In this document: piece after piece, positions 21,100-29,474 of the stretch
Numbering within the stretch: position 1 is the stretch's first letter
How the letters are laid out: every line of letters starts with the position of its first letter
NCBI RefSeq assembly: GCF_900187025.1
Contig: NZ_LT906478.1
Span: 160,001 to 224,000 of the forward strand
DNA: 64,000 bases
From: Listeria ivanovii subsp. ivanovii
GTDB taxonomy: Bacteria > Bacillota > Bacilli > Lactobacillales > Listeriaceae
Direction of reading: 5' to 3'
The notes under the pieces: generated by a model
Database searches by the model: none
What the model was told of the DNA's origin: nothing
Seen by the model: the letters and a program-made list of their open reading frames with translations, nothing else
Translations under genes and position numbers: made by a program

Positions 21100-21749
21100 G
21101 TACTAAAATAGACGGATTTTATGTATAAAAAAGCCATAAGTTGTCTTGTCATCTATATTTAACATTTTTGTCACAATTAAGCGTTTTAAAAAAATGAATT
21201 GAATTATTAAATTAAAAAAACTTTAAAATATGCGTTATAGCAGTACTTTTGGGGTATATATACTTTGTTGGCAGTTAATTTATGTGGAATTGGAAAATAG
21301 CCTAAGTGTAAAAAATTATGTGCTATTATTCATGGAACGCTTGGGTTATTGTATACAATTATTTCTGAAAAATGATTTAATTTCTACCGTTTTACTGGTG
21401 TTATTACTTATAAAATAGTATGATAAATACATTGCAAGACAGTTCTGGCAATGGATTAGAAGTTTTTAAATTAGAAATATATAACATTGTATACAAAGAT
21501 GCTTTTGCAACGAACAATCTGTAAATGTCAATACTTTTTTGTAAAAAAATTTTTTTTTCGATTTTGAATTCACAAAGTTGTCAAATTTAGTTTTTTTTAT
21601 TATTATGTTCATAGGGAAGAGTTTTACGTAAATGTTGCTTGCTTCAAAAAGCGATTTTTTCTATGGGGGAATTTTTCTCGAGTGTGTACTTAATGTTGCA
21701 TGTGAGCATTGGATACTAACAGAGCAACTAGAATAAGGTGGTGAAGATA
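21100..21749 (+). promoter_or_regulatory. Long AT-rich region upstream of spoVG1
   Basis: This 650-base gap has no convincing gene; a 62-codon frame at 21230-21418 lacks a ribosome site. A promoter fits near the end: TTGTCA (21578-21583), 17 bases, TATTAT (21601-21606). That gives a leader of about 135 bases ending with AAGGTGGTG. Two copies of the 10-bp palindrome TTGTATACAA lie at 21349-21358 and 21487-21496. I cannot assign a regulator to them. Confidence 0.5.
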
Positions 21750-22058
21750 ATGGAGATTACAGATGTGAGATTGCGACGTGTTGAGACAGATGGGAGAATG
21801 AAAGCTATTTCTTCAATAACGATTGATAGTGAGTTTGTTATTCACGACATTCGTGTTATCGATGGCAACGAGGGACTGTTCGTAGCTATGCCAAGCAAAC
21901 GTACGCCGGATGGTGAGTTTAGAGATATTGCGCATCCTATTAACTCAAATACCCGTGCAAAAATTCAAGAAGCTGTTTTAGCTGCTTATGAAGTAGCGGA
22001 AGAACCAACTGCAAGTGAAGAAAAATCTGCTGACGAAAGTGTTGCAGAAGAGAATTAA
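21750..22058 (+). CDS. spoVG: SpoVG protein, copy 1 (RNA-binding regulator)
   Basis: Protein of 102 residues starting [20 protein letters not shown], the SpoVG family. I start it at the ATG aligned with copy 2; an in-frame GTG four codons upstream overlaps the AAGGTGG site. SpoVG proteins are conserved in sporulating and non-sporulating Firmicutes, and in Listeria are reported as RNA-binding regulators affecting virulence, lysozyme resistance and metabolism (literature). The tail is rich in Glu, Ala and Ser. A second copy lies 128 bases downstream. Equivalent position: lmo0196. Confidence 0.94.
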   Translation: MEITDVRLRRVETDGRMKAISSITIDSEFVIHDIRVIDGNEGLFVAMPSKRTPDGEFRDIAHPINSNTRAKIQEAVLAAYEVAEEPTASEEKSADESVAEEN

Positions 22059-22088
22059 AAAAATCCTCATTTTAAGGAGAACATTGTT

Positions 22089-22118
22089 ATGAACAGTTTA
22101 AGACGGGGATTTAATTAA
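22089..22118 (+). CDS. Possible nine-residue peptide between the spoVG copies
   Basis: An ATG with a good TAAGGAGA site 8 bases upstream opens a reading frame of nine codons (MNSLRRGFN) and a stop. Sequence around it (AATCCTC near 22062 and GGGGATT near 22106) could pair. It may be a leader peptide controlling spoVG2, or chance. No homologue is known to me. Confidence 0.3.
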   Translation: MNSLRRGFN

Positions 22119-22186
22119 ACCTGATGTTTGGCTGGGAAAAGCATATTCTTTTTGATCGAGGCAAATGGGATAAGGAGTGACTAATA

Positions 22187-22495
22187 ATGCAAGTAACAGA
22201 TGTGAGATTACGTCGTGTAGAAACTGATGGAAGAATGAGAGCGATTGCTTCAATCACTTTAGATGAGGAATTTGTAGTTCATGATATTCGCGTTATTGAT
22301 GGGAATAACGGTTTATTCGTAGCTATGCCAAGTAAACGTGGTGTTGACGGTGAGTTCCGTGATATTGCTCACCCAATTAATTCTGATACTCGTGCTAAAA
22401 TTCAAGAAGTTGTTTTAGCTGAATATGTACGCGTTGGAGAAGAAGAAGCAAGTGCGGTAACAGAAGAAGAATCTGAATCCGTTTCTGCTGAATAA
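22187..22495 (+). CDS. spoVG: SpoVG protein, copy 2
   Basis: Protein of 102 residues, closely similar to copy 1 over the first ~80 residues ([20 protein letters not shown]) and diverging only in the acidic tail. The ATG follows ATAAGGAGTGAC. A tandem spoVG pair is the known Listeria arrangement, whereas B. subtilis has one. The pair is followed by a strong terminator, so it is probably a bicistronic unit. Equivalent position: lmo0197. Confidence 0.94.
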   Translation: MQVTDVRLRRVETDGRMRAIASITLDEEFVVHDIRVIDGNNGLFVAMPSKRGVDGEFRDIAHPINSDTRAKIQEVVLAEYVRVGEEEASAVTEEESESVSAE

Positions 22496-22507
22496 TTAAA
22501 AATTTCC

Positions 22508-22535
22508 AAGGGCTAGCCAACTGCTAGCCCTTTTT
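22508..22535 (+). terminator. Terminator after spoVG2
   Basis: Perfect 10-bp stem AAGGGCTAGC/GCTAGCCCTT with a five-base loop and T-run. Confidence 0.92.
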
Positions 22536-22569
22536 GTGTCTTTAAATCTTGAAAAAATGATAAATAGCC

Positions 22570-22598
22570 TTGGTCTTCCATTTTGGCTATGGTATAAT
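22570..22598 (+). promoter_or_regulatory. Distal promoter upstream of glmU
   Basis: TTGGTC (22570-22575), 17 bases, TATAAT (22593-22598) with an upstream TG making it an extended -10. It would transcribe the small frame at 22634 and then glmU. Confidence 0.6.
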
Positions 22599-22633
22599 TA
22601 AAAGTAGATTGAAATTGGGAAGGGGAATTCAGA

Positions 22634-22759
22634 ATGATGTTGCAAAATCAGGCACAATTGCGAGACTATTATTGTAGCACGGCTGTAACCTCTACTTTTA
22701 GTGAACAAATAAACAAGCGCACTATATCTTTCGGAATTTTCAAACAAATAAAACATTGA
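22634..22759 (+). CDS. Unrecognised 41-residue small ORF in the glmU leader
   Basis: The frame starts ATGATG, eight bases after the strong ribosome site GGAAGGGGA, and sits 36 bases behind an extended -10 promoter. The peptide (MMLQNQAQLRDYYCSTAV...) has no signal sequence, membrane helix or motif I recognise. It ends 120 bases before glmU. It could be a leader peptide or a genuine small protein. No function is proposed. Confidence 0.45.
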   Translation: MMLQNQAQLRDYYCSTAVTSTFSEQINKRTISFGIFKQIKH

Positions 22760-22811
22760 AATTACTCTTTGCCTATAAAATACGGTTGAGAGTTTTTATT
22801 TGGACGTAATC

Positions 22812-22840
22812 TTGAAAAAAAGCGGATTTTACGTTATCAT
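22812..22840 (+). promoter_or_regulatory. Proximal promoter of glmU
   Basis: TTGAAA (22812-22817), 17 bases, TATCAT (22835-22840), 39 bases before the glmU ATG. Confidence 0.55.
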
Positions 22841-22879
22841 TCATAATGGAAGAATAGTGAATATTGGAGGTTCTATATA

Positions 22880-24253
22880 ATGTCAAAACGATATGCTGTA
22901 GTGCTTGCTGCTGGCCAAGGCACGCGGATGAAATCAAAACTATATAAAGTCTTGCATCCTGTTTGTGGAAAACCAATGGTCGAACATGTAGTGGATCAAA
23001 TTTCGACACTTGATGTTGATAAAGTGGTTACAATAGTTGGGCATGGCGCAGAAAAAGTACAAGAGCATTTAGCTGGTAAAAGCGAGTTTGTGAAGCAAGA
23101 AGAACAACTTGGTACAGCCCACGCGGTACTTCAAGCAAAAGCCGCACTTGCTGAAAAAGATGGTGTTACGCTAGTTGTTTGTGGCGATACACCTTTAATA
23201 GAGGCTAGTACAATGGAAGCTCTGCTGAAATATCACCATGAAAAACGTGCAAAAGCAACAATTCTTACAACAGTGATTGAAGATCCTACTGGTTATGGAC
23301 GTATTATTCGTGATGATCTTGGTATTGTAGAAAAAATTGTAGAACATAAAGATGCGACTGAAAAAGAGCAACGCATTTCAGAAATAAATACTGGTACTTA
23401 CTGTTTTGATAATAAATCTCTTTTTGAAGCATTAGAAAAAGTTTCAAATGATAATGTGCAAGGAGAATATTACTTGCCAGATGTTATTAAAATTTTAAAA
23501 GATTCAGATGAAGTAGTAGCGGCATATCGAATGGAGTCTTTCGAGGAATCCCTTGGAGTGAACGATCGAATTGCTTTAGCTGAAGCATCTAAGTTAATGC
23601 AACGTCGAATTAATGAGAATCATATGCGTAATGGAGTAACACTTATTAATCCAGAAAGTACGTATATTGATATAAATGTAGAAATTGGCCAAGATACAGT
23701 TATAGAACCTGGTGTAATGCTTCGAGGTAATACAGTGATTGGCGACGATTGTGTTGTTACAAGCGGCTCAGAAATCGTAAATAGTATCATTGGTGAACGA
23801 GCTCATATTAAAAGTTCCGCAATCTTTGAAAGCAAGGTCGGAGATGACGTTCAAATCGGCCCGTATGCACACCTAAGACCAGGATCTGATATTCATAACA
23901 ACGTAAAAATCGGAAATTATGTTGAAACCAAAAAGGCTGTTGTTGGTGAAGGAACTAAACTGCCGCATTTCATTTATATGGGGGATGCAGAAATCGGTAA
24001 AAATGTGAATATTGGTTGTGGAAGTATTGCTGTTAATTATGATGGGAAAAACAAAGCGAAAACCATTATTGGCGACGATGTTTTTGTCGGTTGTAATTCT
24101 AATTTAATTGCACCTGTCAAAGTAGGCAATCGTGCATTCATTGCAGCTGGTTCAACTATTACAAAAGACGTTCCAGATGATGCTCTAGGAATTGCTCGCG
24201 CGAAACAAGACAACAAGATAGGCTATGCGAAACGTTTAAATCACGGTAAATAA
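22880..24253 (+). CDS. glmU: Bifunctional GlmU: GlcNAc-1-P uridyltransferase / glucosamine-1-P acetyltransferase
   Basis: Protein of 457 residues. The N-terminal nucleotidyltransferase domain (about 1-230) opens with [11 protein letters not shown]; the C-terminal left-handed beta-helix acyltransferase (about 250-440) shows hexapeptide repeats such as [11 protein letters not shown]. It makes UDP-GlcNAc, the precursor of peptidoglycan and wall polymers. A TTGGAGG site precedes the ATG. The purR-spoVG-glmU-prs order is conserved with Bacillus. Equivalent position: lmo0198. Confidence 0.96.
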   Translation: MSKRYAVVLAAGQGTRMKSKLYKVLHPVCGKPMVEHVVDQISTLDVDKVVTIVGHGAEKVQEHLAGKSEFVKQEEQLGTAHAVLQAKAALAEKDGVTLVVCGDTPLIEASTMEALLKYHHEKRAKATILTTVIEDPTGYGRIIRDDLGIVEKIVEHKDATEKEQRISEINTGTYCFDNKSLFEALEKVSNDNVQGEYYLPDVIKILKDSDEVVAAYRMESFEESLGVNDRIALAEASKLMQRRINENHMRNGVTLINPESTYIDINVEIGQDTVIEPGVMLRGNTVIGDDCVVTSGSEIVNSIIGERAHIKSSAIFESKVGDDVQIGPYAHLRPGSDIHNNVKIGNYVETKKAVVGEGTKLPHFIYMGDAEIGKNVNIGCGSIAVNYDGKNKAKTIIGDDVFVGCNSNLIAPVKVGNRAFIAAGSTITKDVPDDALGIARAKQDNKIGYAKRLNHGK

Positions 24254-24302
24254 TTTCCAATTGGAAAGTTTAAAATTTTAATAAAAATAGTGGAGGCTGA
24301 TT

Positions 24303-25259
24303 ATGTCAAACGAGTATTTTGATCCAAAGTTGAAGATTTTCTCGCTAAATTCTAATCGTGAACTAGCTGAAGAGATTGCGAAAGAAGTAGGTATTGAGTT
24401 AGGAAAATCAAGCGTTACTCATTTTAGTGATGGAGAAATCCAAATTAACATTGAAGAAAGTATCCGTGGTTGTCATGTTTACGTTATTCAATCAACGAGT
24501 AACCCTGTAAACCAGAATTTAATGGAACTTTTGATCATGATTGATGCGTTGAAACGTGCTTCTGCGGCGACAATTAATATTGTTATGCCATACTATGGTT
24601 ATGCACGCCAAGATCGTAAAGCAAGAAGTCGTGAGCCGATTACGGCAAAATTAGTTGCAAACTTAATCGAAACAGCTGGTGCAACAAGAATGATTACACT
24701 AGATATGCACGCGCCGCAAATCCAAGGTTTCTTTGATATTCCGATTGATCACTTAAATGCAGTTCGTTTACTAAGTAATTATTTCGGTGAACGTCATTTA
24801 GGTGATGATTTAGTAGTTGTTTCACCTGACCACGGAGGAGTTACTCGTGCTCGTAAAATGGCGGACCGTTTGAAAGCGCCGATTGCGATTATTGATAAAC
24901 GCCGTCCACGTCCAAACGTAGCAGAAGTAATGAATATTGTTGGTAATGTTGAAGGGAAAGTTTGTATTATAATTGATGATATTATTGATACAGCTGGCAC
25001 AATCACTTTAGCAGCAAAAGCGCTTCGTGAAGCTGGCGCGACAAAAGTATATGCTTGTTGTTCGCACCCAGTACTATCTGGTCCTGCGATGAAACGTATT
25101 GAAGAGTCACCAATTGAAAAACTAGTTGTTACAAATTCCATCGCTCTCCCAGAAGATAAATGGATTGATAAAATGGAACAACTTTCTGTAGCGCCACTAC
25201 TAGGTGAAGCAATCGTACGTGTACATGAAAATGCATCTGTAAGTTCGTTATTTGAATAA
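24303..25259 (+). CDS. prs: Ribose-phosphate pyrophosphokinase
   Basis: PRPP synthetase of 318 residues, making phosphoribosyl pyrophosphate from ribose 5-phosphate and ATP. The ATP/flexible-loop motif [17 protein letters not shown] and the PRPP loop [14 protein letters not shown] are intact. It lies 49 bases after glmU, so the two are probably cotranscribed. This is the conserved left border of the Listeria virulence cluster. Equivalent position: lmo0199. Confidence 0.97.
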   Translation: MSNEYFDPKLKIFSLNSNRELAEEIAKEVGIELGKSSVTHFSDGEIQINIEESIRGCHVYVIQSTSNPVNQNLMELLIMIDALKRASAATINIVMPYYGYARQDRKARSREPITAKLVANLIETAGATRMITLDMHAPQIQGFFDIPIDHLNAVRLLSNYFGERHLGDDLVVVSPDHGGVTRARKMADRLKAPIAIIDKRRPRPNVAEVMNIVGNVEGKVCIIIDDIIDTAGTITLAAKALREAGATKVYACCSHPVLSGPAMKRIEESPIEKLVVTNSIALPEDKWIDKMEQLSVAPLLGEAIVRVHENASVSSLFE

Positions 25260-25292
25260 AAATAATTAATGAATTTGAGGTCACTTAAACTT

Positions 25293-25341
25293 AAAAACAG
25301 GATTTCTCTAACCATTCGTGGAGAGAAATCCTGTTTTTTTT
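25293..25341. terminator. Bidirectional terminator between prs and prfA
   Basis: The arms AAAAACAGGATTTCTCT and AGAGAAATCCTGTTTTT are exact complements (17 bp) around a 12-base loop, with A-runs outside and T-runs at the other end. It can stop both prs (rightward) and prfA (leftward), which converge here. Confidence 0.93.
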
Positions 25342-25354
25342 GTAATCGTAGTAT

Positions 25355-26068
25355 TTAATTGAATTTTTCCCATGAACTAGGACATGCTAGATAGAACCAT
25401 TCGTCAAGTTTAGGGGCAATTTTTTTTAGGTAATCAAGATTTTGTACATAAAAAGATGAATGTTTATATTCGATAACTTTTTCTTTTTTTAGTTTTGAAA
25501 GAATTCTGCTAACAGCCGAACAATGTGCTATTCCACTTGAATAACCTAATTCTTGCATAGTGAGGTTATCAAGGGCAATTTTGATGCCATCAGGATTTTT
25601 TTCGCCATATACATAAGTTAGTATTAAAAGCTGTCCGCAAATAGAACCTAGCTTCCCATTAACAGAAAAATCATTGAACTTAGCTAAACTGTATGAAACT
25701 TGCTTTTGCAAAGCTTGGATAATGTAAAAAAGCTGCGTGATATCTGAGCTAACCAAATTTTTTAAATCGCTTATTTTGAGTACATAGGCAGTGGCTGTTT
25801 TACTAATTACTTCTAGATTATAGTAGCCTAATGGTTTTCCTGTATCAAGGGAACCAGACATGATGATGAAAGCTCCTTTGTAATATTGTAAATTCATGAT
25901 GCTTCCATTTTCGCTAATGTTGGTAAGTTTTGCAATCCCGTCGTATAGGAATACACAATATTCTTGTGGGTCCCATTGATTAAAAATAATGTCTTTTTTC
26001 TTGAATTTTTTTGGTTTAATGCCGTTAGTTTCTAAAAAATTTTTGAAATCTGCTGCTTGAGCGTCCAT
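25355..26068 (-). CDS. prfA: PrfA, master virulence regulator (CRP/FNR family)
   Basis: Protein of 237 residues, the PrfA length. It has an N-terminal cyclic-nucleotide-like beta-roll (about 1-110), a linker helix and a C-terminal helix-turn-helix (about 170-200, MQELGYSSGIAHCSAVSR). Gly145 (GSICG), the site where Ser substitution locks L. monocytogenes PrfA on, is wild type. Lys64, Lys122 and Cys38, and recognition-helix Ser184 and Arg188, are retained; residue 183 is Cys where I remember Ser in L. monocytogenes. Glutathione activates PrfA allosterically (literature). A GGGGGATG site precedes the ATG. It is transcribed with plcA and from its own promoters. Equivalent position: lmo0200. Confidence 0.97.
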   Translation of the reverse strand: MDAQAADFKNFLETNGIKPKKFKKKDIIFNQWDPQEYCVFLYDGIAKLTNISENGSIMNLQYYKGAFIIMSGSLDTGKPLGYYNLEVISKTATAYVLKISDLKNLVSSDITQLFYIIQALQKQVSYSLAKFNDFSVNGKLGSICGQLLILTYVYGEKNPDGIKIALDNLTMQELGYSSGIAHCSAVSRILSKLKKEKVIEYKHSSFYVQNLDYLKKIAPKLDEWFYLACPSSWEKFN

Positions 26069-26190
26069 TTTTCATCCCCCAATCGTTTTTATAGCCTTTT
26101 TGAAAAATTATCCTTATGATTGCGCTAGGCATTAATAACAATTGTTAGCTGTTGATAGAAAATCACGCTAAATAATGTTTTTTACATATA
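26069..26190 (-). promoter_or_regulatory. prfA 5' untranslated region (expected RNA thermosensor)
   Basis: About 120 bases lie between the P1 -10 box and the prfA ATG, similar to the L. monocytogenes leader, which folds into a thermosensor masking the ribosome site below 30 degrees C (literature). The ribosome site GGGGGATG is at its end. I infer the thermosensor from position and length; I could not fold the RNA. Confidence 0.6.
26135..26148 (-). promoter_or_regulatory. PrfA-box-like palindrome in prfA's own leader
   Basis: On the minus strand this reads CTAACAATTGTTAT and contains the perfect 12-bp palindrome TAACAATTGTTA. It differs from the PrfA-box pattern TTAACANNTGTTAA only at the two outermost positions. 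It lies 67-80 bases upstream of the prfA ATG, in the P2 promoter region. This position fits autoregulation. Confidence 0.55.
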
Positions 26191-26197
26191 GGATTTT

Positions 26198-26203
26198 ATT
26201 ATA
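26198..26203 (-). promoter_or_regulatory. prfA P1 promoter -10 box
   Basis: TATAAT on the minus strand, 130 bases upstream of the prfA ATG, downstream of an AT-rich stretch with a weak TTGCGA. This matches the location of P1 in L. monocytogenes. Confidence 0.5.
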
Positions 26204-26293
26204 CAATTTTTAAATTCGCAAAAGATTTGCTTACGTATTAAAATTTTTTTCCTGGAGTATCTGTAGGCTATTATTTCTAGTTGAAATGCTATA

Positions 26294-26348
26294 GAAAAAG
26301 GGTTAGTATATGTTTCCGAATGTGGTTCGGAGATATACTAACCCTTTT
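26294..26348 (-). terminator. Terminator between plcA and prfA
   Basis: Near-perfect long stem: AAAAGGGTTAGTATAT pairs with ATATACTAACCCTTTT, with an inner TTCCGAA/TTCGGA stem. In plcA's direction it ends in a T-run. Incomplete termination here would yield both plcA-only and plcA-prfA transcripts, as known in L. monocytogenes. Confidence 0.88.
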
Positions 26349-26363
26349 ATAGGAAAATATAAG

Positions 26364-27329
26364 TTAGTTAAATTTATTGTTTTTAATTACGCTTTTAATT
26401 GTCTGTTTTGGTGGGAAGTCCATGATGAATACGCCAAGTCCTCGTACTCCTACAGCGGTTAATTTAGTTACATATTGGTCTACCTTAGCATTTAGAGTAG
26501 ATGCGTATTGGTAAGGTGTGCAAGTTAAGGAAGTAGCGCTGACGTGATTAAGGTAGAGTTTATTTTCCCCTGAAGATTGTTTGAAAGCTTGATGAGCAGT
26601 TTGGACAATTTCGTTGTATTTAGTTTTAATGGTAGGTCCATTAAAGTTATCTTGAATAACTTGATTTTCTGCAGCGAACTTCATTCCGAATTTGCTATAG
26701 TTAATAGTTAATGGTTTATTAGTGCCGTTCTCTAAAAGTAGCAAAATTTTACCGCGGAGCTCTTTTAGTGTAGGGAATTTATCGCTAGAATCTGATTTTG
26801 GAGTTGTGTAGAAAAATGCTTTGTACTGATTAATTAAAGGTTGGATTCGATAATCAAATCTATCGTTTTTATGATTATTTTCATCTTTTAATCGCATAAT
26901 AATGGTTTCTTTAGGGTGTTCTTTTAAAAAGTTAACCGTTGTTTCTAATACTCCTTTAAGTGAAGCGTCTAAATAGATAGGCCCATGATAAATTTGGAGG
27001 TCCTCTTTCGCTCTAATATCAATGTATCGTATCCCGGCCTCTAGTTGTTGAAATAGCGACATCTTTTGGGTTTGGGCAAGGGATTTTGTGAGCGTCCAGC
27101 TGATATTCCCTTTATAACTCATGGTGTCATGTGTTCCAGGGATAGTAAGTGAAGTTAATTTCGTATTGTCAGGCAGGGCTGACATCCATTGCTTAGTAGT
27201 TATCGAACTTTGTGCAGTTCTATAACTGTTTTTAATTGAGTGCGCTTTTCCGGCTGATGGAAAAGTAATAATGTAACAAACTAAACATAATAATACTACT
27301 AAAACTTGGCGTGAACGAAGCTTATACAT
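26364..27329 (-). CDS. plcA: Phosphatidylinositol-specific phospholipase C
   Basis: Secreted PI-PLC of 321 residues with a signal peptide (about 1-29, ending AGKAH). The PLC X-domain catalytic histidines are His67 (IPGTHDTMSY) and His115 (IYHGPIYLD), which match the two active-site histidines known for the L. monocytogenes enzyme. It helps the bacterium escape the phagosome. I use the ATG with AAAGGAGG upstream; an in-frame start 22 codons earlier would break the signal peptide. It is divergently transcribed from ilo and shares a PrfA box with it, and reads through toward prfA. Equivalent position: lmo0201. Confidence 0.96.
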   Translation of the reverse strand: MYKLRSRQVLVVLLCLVCYIITFPSAGKAHSIKNSYRTAQSSITTKQWMSALPDNTKLTSLTIPGTHDTMSYKGNISWTLTKSLAQTQKMSLFQQLEAGIRYIDIRAKEDLQIYHGPIYLDASLKGVLETTVNFLKEHPKETIIMRLKDENNHKNDRFDYRIQPLINQYKAFFYTTPKSDSSDKFPTLKELRGKILLLLENGTNKPLTINYSKFGMKFAAENQVIQDNFNGPTIKTKYNEIVQTAHQAFKQSSGENKLYLNHVSATSLTCTPYQYASTLNAKVDQYVTKLTAVGVRGLGVFIMDFPPKQTIKSVIKNNKFN

Positions 27330-27360
27330 TATTATTTCCTCCTTTGATTTGTATAAGCCT

Positions 27361-27430
27361 ATCTTATAAATAATTTCACATCGAATCTTTAACATTTGTT
27401 AAAGACGTTAAGGTTTACTAGATTTACAAT
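27361..27430. promoter_or_regulatory. Shared PrfA box and divergent plcA/ilo promoters
   Basis: The box TTAACATTTGTTAA at 27389-27402 fits TTAACANNTGTTAA exactly. Rightward, TACAAT (27425-27430) lies 22 bases away; leftward, TAAGAT (minus strand, 27361-27366) also lies 22 bases away. This is the class II spacing used by PrfA, which replaces a -35 element. Confidence 0.92.
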
Positions 27431-27568
27431 AAAACCATAAACAAAGGATATAATATTGCGTTTCTAAATCTTGGAAGCGAATCTCGTCAATATTATATTG
27501 GAAGGAGAGGGGTGGAACATACTACTTGGCATTATTAGGTTAAAAAATGTAGAAGGAGAGTGAAAACC

Positions 27569-29155
27569 ATGAAAAAAATAATGCTACTTTTAATGACATT
27601 GTTACTAGTAAGTTTACCGTTAGCACAAGAAGCTCAAGCAGATGCCTCAGTATATAGTTACCAAGGCATAATTTCACACATGGCACCACCAGCGTCTCCG
27701 CCTGCAAAGCCTAAGACGCCGGTTGAAAAGAAAAATGCAGCTCAAATCGATCAATATATACAAGGGCTGGATTATGATAAAAACAATATATTAGTGTACG
27801 ATGGAGAAGCTGTTAAAAATGTTCCACCAAAAGCAGGATACAAAGAAGGAAATCAATATATTGTAGTGGAGAAAAAGAAAAAATCTATCAATCAAAATAA
27901 CGCAGACATTCAAGTTATTAACTCGCTTGCAAGCCTTACTTATCCAGGAGCTTTAGTGAAGGCGAATTCAGAGTTAGTCGAAAATCAACCCGATGTCCTC
28001 CCTGTGAAACGAGATTCAGTTACACTTAGTATTGATTTGCCTGGAATGGTTAACCATGACAATGAAATAGTCGTTCAAAATGCAACTAAATCCAATATAA
28101 ATGACGGAGTGAATACTTTAGTAGATCGTTGGAATAATAAATACTCCGAAGAATACCCAAATATTAGTGCGAAAATTGACTATGATCAAGAAATGGCCTA
28201 TAGCGAATCGCAATTAGTTGCAAAATTTGGTGCAGCATTTAAAGCTGTTAATAATAGTTTGAATGTAAACTTTGGAGCGATTAGTGAAGGTAAGGTGCAA
28301 GAAGAAGTTATTAATTTCAAACAAATTTATTATACTGTTAATGTTAATGAACCTACAAGCCCTTCCAGATTCTTTGGTAAAAGTGTTACTAAAGAAAACT
28401 TGCAAGCGCTGGGCGTAAATGCGGAAAATCCACCCGCATACATCTCTAGTGTTGCATATGGTCGTGACATTTTCGTGAAATTATCGACTAGTTCACACAG
28501 CACCAGAGTGAAGGCTGCATTCGATGCTGCATTTAAGGGTAAATCAGTTAAAGGTGATACAGAATTAGAAAATATTATTCAAAATGCTTCATTTAAAGCG
28601 GTGATTTATGGTGGTTCAGCCAAAGATGAAGTAGAAATAATTGATGGAGATTTAAGCAAATTACGAGATATTTTAAAACAAGGGGCTAATTTTGATAAGA
28701 AAAATCCGGGCGTACCGATTGCGTATACAACTAATTTCTTGAAAGATAATCAGTTAGCAGTTGTTAAAAATAATTCGGAATATATCGAAACAACTTCTAA
28801 GGCTTACTCGGATGGAAAAATTAACCTAGATCATTCCGGTGCCTATGTTGCGAGATTCAATGTTACTTGGGATGAAGTTAGCTATGATGCTAATGGAAAT
28901 GAAGTTGTTGAACATAAAAAATGGTCCGAAAATGATAAAGATAAGTTAGCTCATTTTACGACATCAATCTATTTGCCAGGGAATGCAAGGAATATTAATA
29001 TTCATGCGAAAGAATGTACTGGCTTGGCTTGGGAATGGTGGAGAACGGTTGTGGATGATAGAAACTTGCCATTAGTAAAAAATAGAAATGTTTGTATCTG
29101 GGGAACAACGCTTTATCCAGCGTATAGTGATACTGTAGATAATCCAATTAAGTAA
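27569..29155 (+). CDS. ilo: Ivanolysin O, cholesterol-dependent cytolysin
   Basis: Pore-forming toxin of 528 residues with a signal peptide (about 1-25), a Pro-rich PEST-like stretch after it (APPASPPAKPKTP) and the four-domain CDC body. The undecapeptide ECTGLAWEWWR begins at residue 482 with its Cys at 483, and the membrane-inserting loops of domain 4 follow. Length, signal region and sequence fit L. ivanovii ivanolysin rather than listeriolysin. A second Cys lies at 509. AAGGAG is 10 bases before the chosen ATG; an in-frame GTG three codons earlier lacks that spacing. It is PrfA-regulated. The orthologous symbol is hly (lmo0202). Confidence 0.97.
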   Translation: MKKIMLLLMTLLLVSLPLAQEAQADASVYSYQGIISHMAPPASPPAKPKTPVEKKNAAQIDQYIQGLDYDKNNILVYDGEAVKNVPPKAGYKEGNQYIVVEKKKKSINQNNADIQVINSLASLTYPGALVKANSELVENQPDVLPVKRDSVTLSIDLPGMVNHDNEIVVQNATKSNINDGVNTLVDRWNNKYSEEYPNISAKIDYDQEMAYSESQLVAKFGAAFKAVNNSLNVNFGAISEGKVQEEVINFKQIYYTVNVNEPTSPSRFFGKSVTKENLQALGVNAENPPAYISSVAYGRDIFVKLSTSSHSTRVKAAFDAAFKGKSVKGDTELENIIQNASFKAVIYGGSAKDEVEIIDGDLSKLRDILKQGANFDKKNPGVPIAYTTNFLKDNQLAVVKNNSEYIETTSKAYSDGKINLDHSGAYVARFNVTWDEVSYDANGNEVVEHKKWSENDKDKLAHFTTSIYLPGNARNINIHAKECTGLAWEWWRTVVDDRNLPLVKNRNVCIWGTTLYPAYSDTVDNPIK

Positions 29156-29188
29156 AAATATGGAAAACCCCCCGCTTATCACACACAC

Positions 29189-29254
29189 ATAAGCTTGTGA
29201 GACATTCGTCGCGAATCATTTGGGGCGAATGTCGAAACAAGCTTATTATTTTTT
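29189..29254 (+). terminator. Terminator after ilo
   Basis: Long hairpin: ATAAGCTTGT pairs with ACAAGCTTAT, and an inner GACATTCG pairs with CGAATGTC; T-rich tail. It directly precedes the mpl PrfA box. Confidence 0.92.
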
Positions 29255-29259
29255 GAGTT

Positions 29260-29301
29260 TTAACAAATGTCAAAGAATGGGATGCTTCTTATTCATATAA
29301 T
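29260..29301 (+). promoter_or_regulatory. PrfA box and promoter of mpl
   Basis: TTAACAAATGTCAA (29260-29273) has one mismatch to the palindrome. TATAAT (29296-29301) follows after 22 bases. The leader to the mpl ATG is about 170 bases and contains no recognised structure. Confidence 0.9.
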
Positions 29302-29474
29302 ATAAGCATATTAAAAGTTTGAGTCACTTATAGTTTCCTACTGCGAAAACATATAATTTAGTTCCCACCCATACTAAAATTGTGTCCTTAACTCTCTATT
29401 AATTTGGCTATACGTGGCTTAATCTTTTAATTACATAATTTTTGTAGCATTAAAATTGCGAAAGGAGAGACTGT

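Noticed and set aside
21230..21418. 62-codon frame before spoVG1
   Set aside because: No ribosome site, low-complexity hydrophobic and Leu-rich sequence, and it spans one of the palindromes.
22536..22879. T-box or glmS-type element before glmU
   Set aside because: No T-box AGGGTGGNACCGCG sequence and no ribozyme core are visible.
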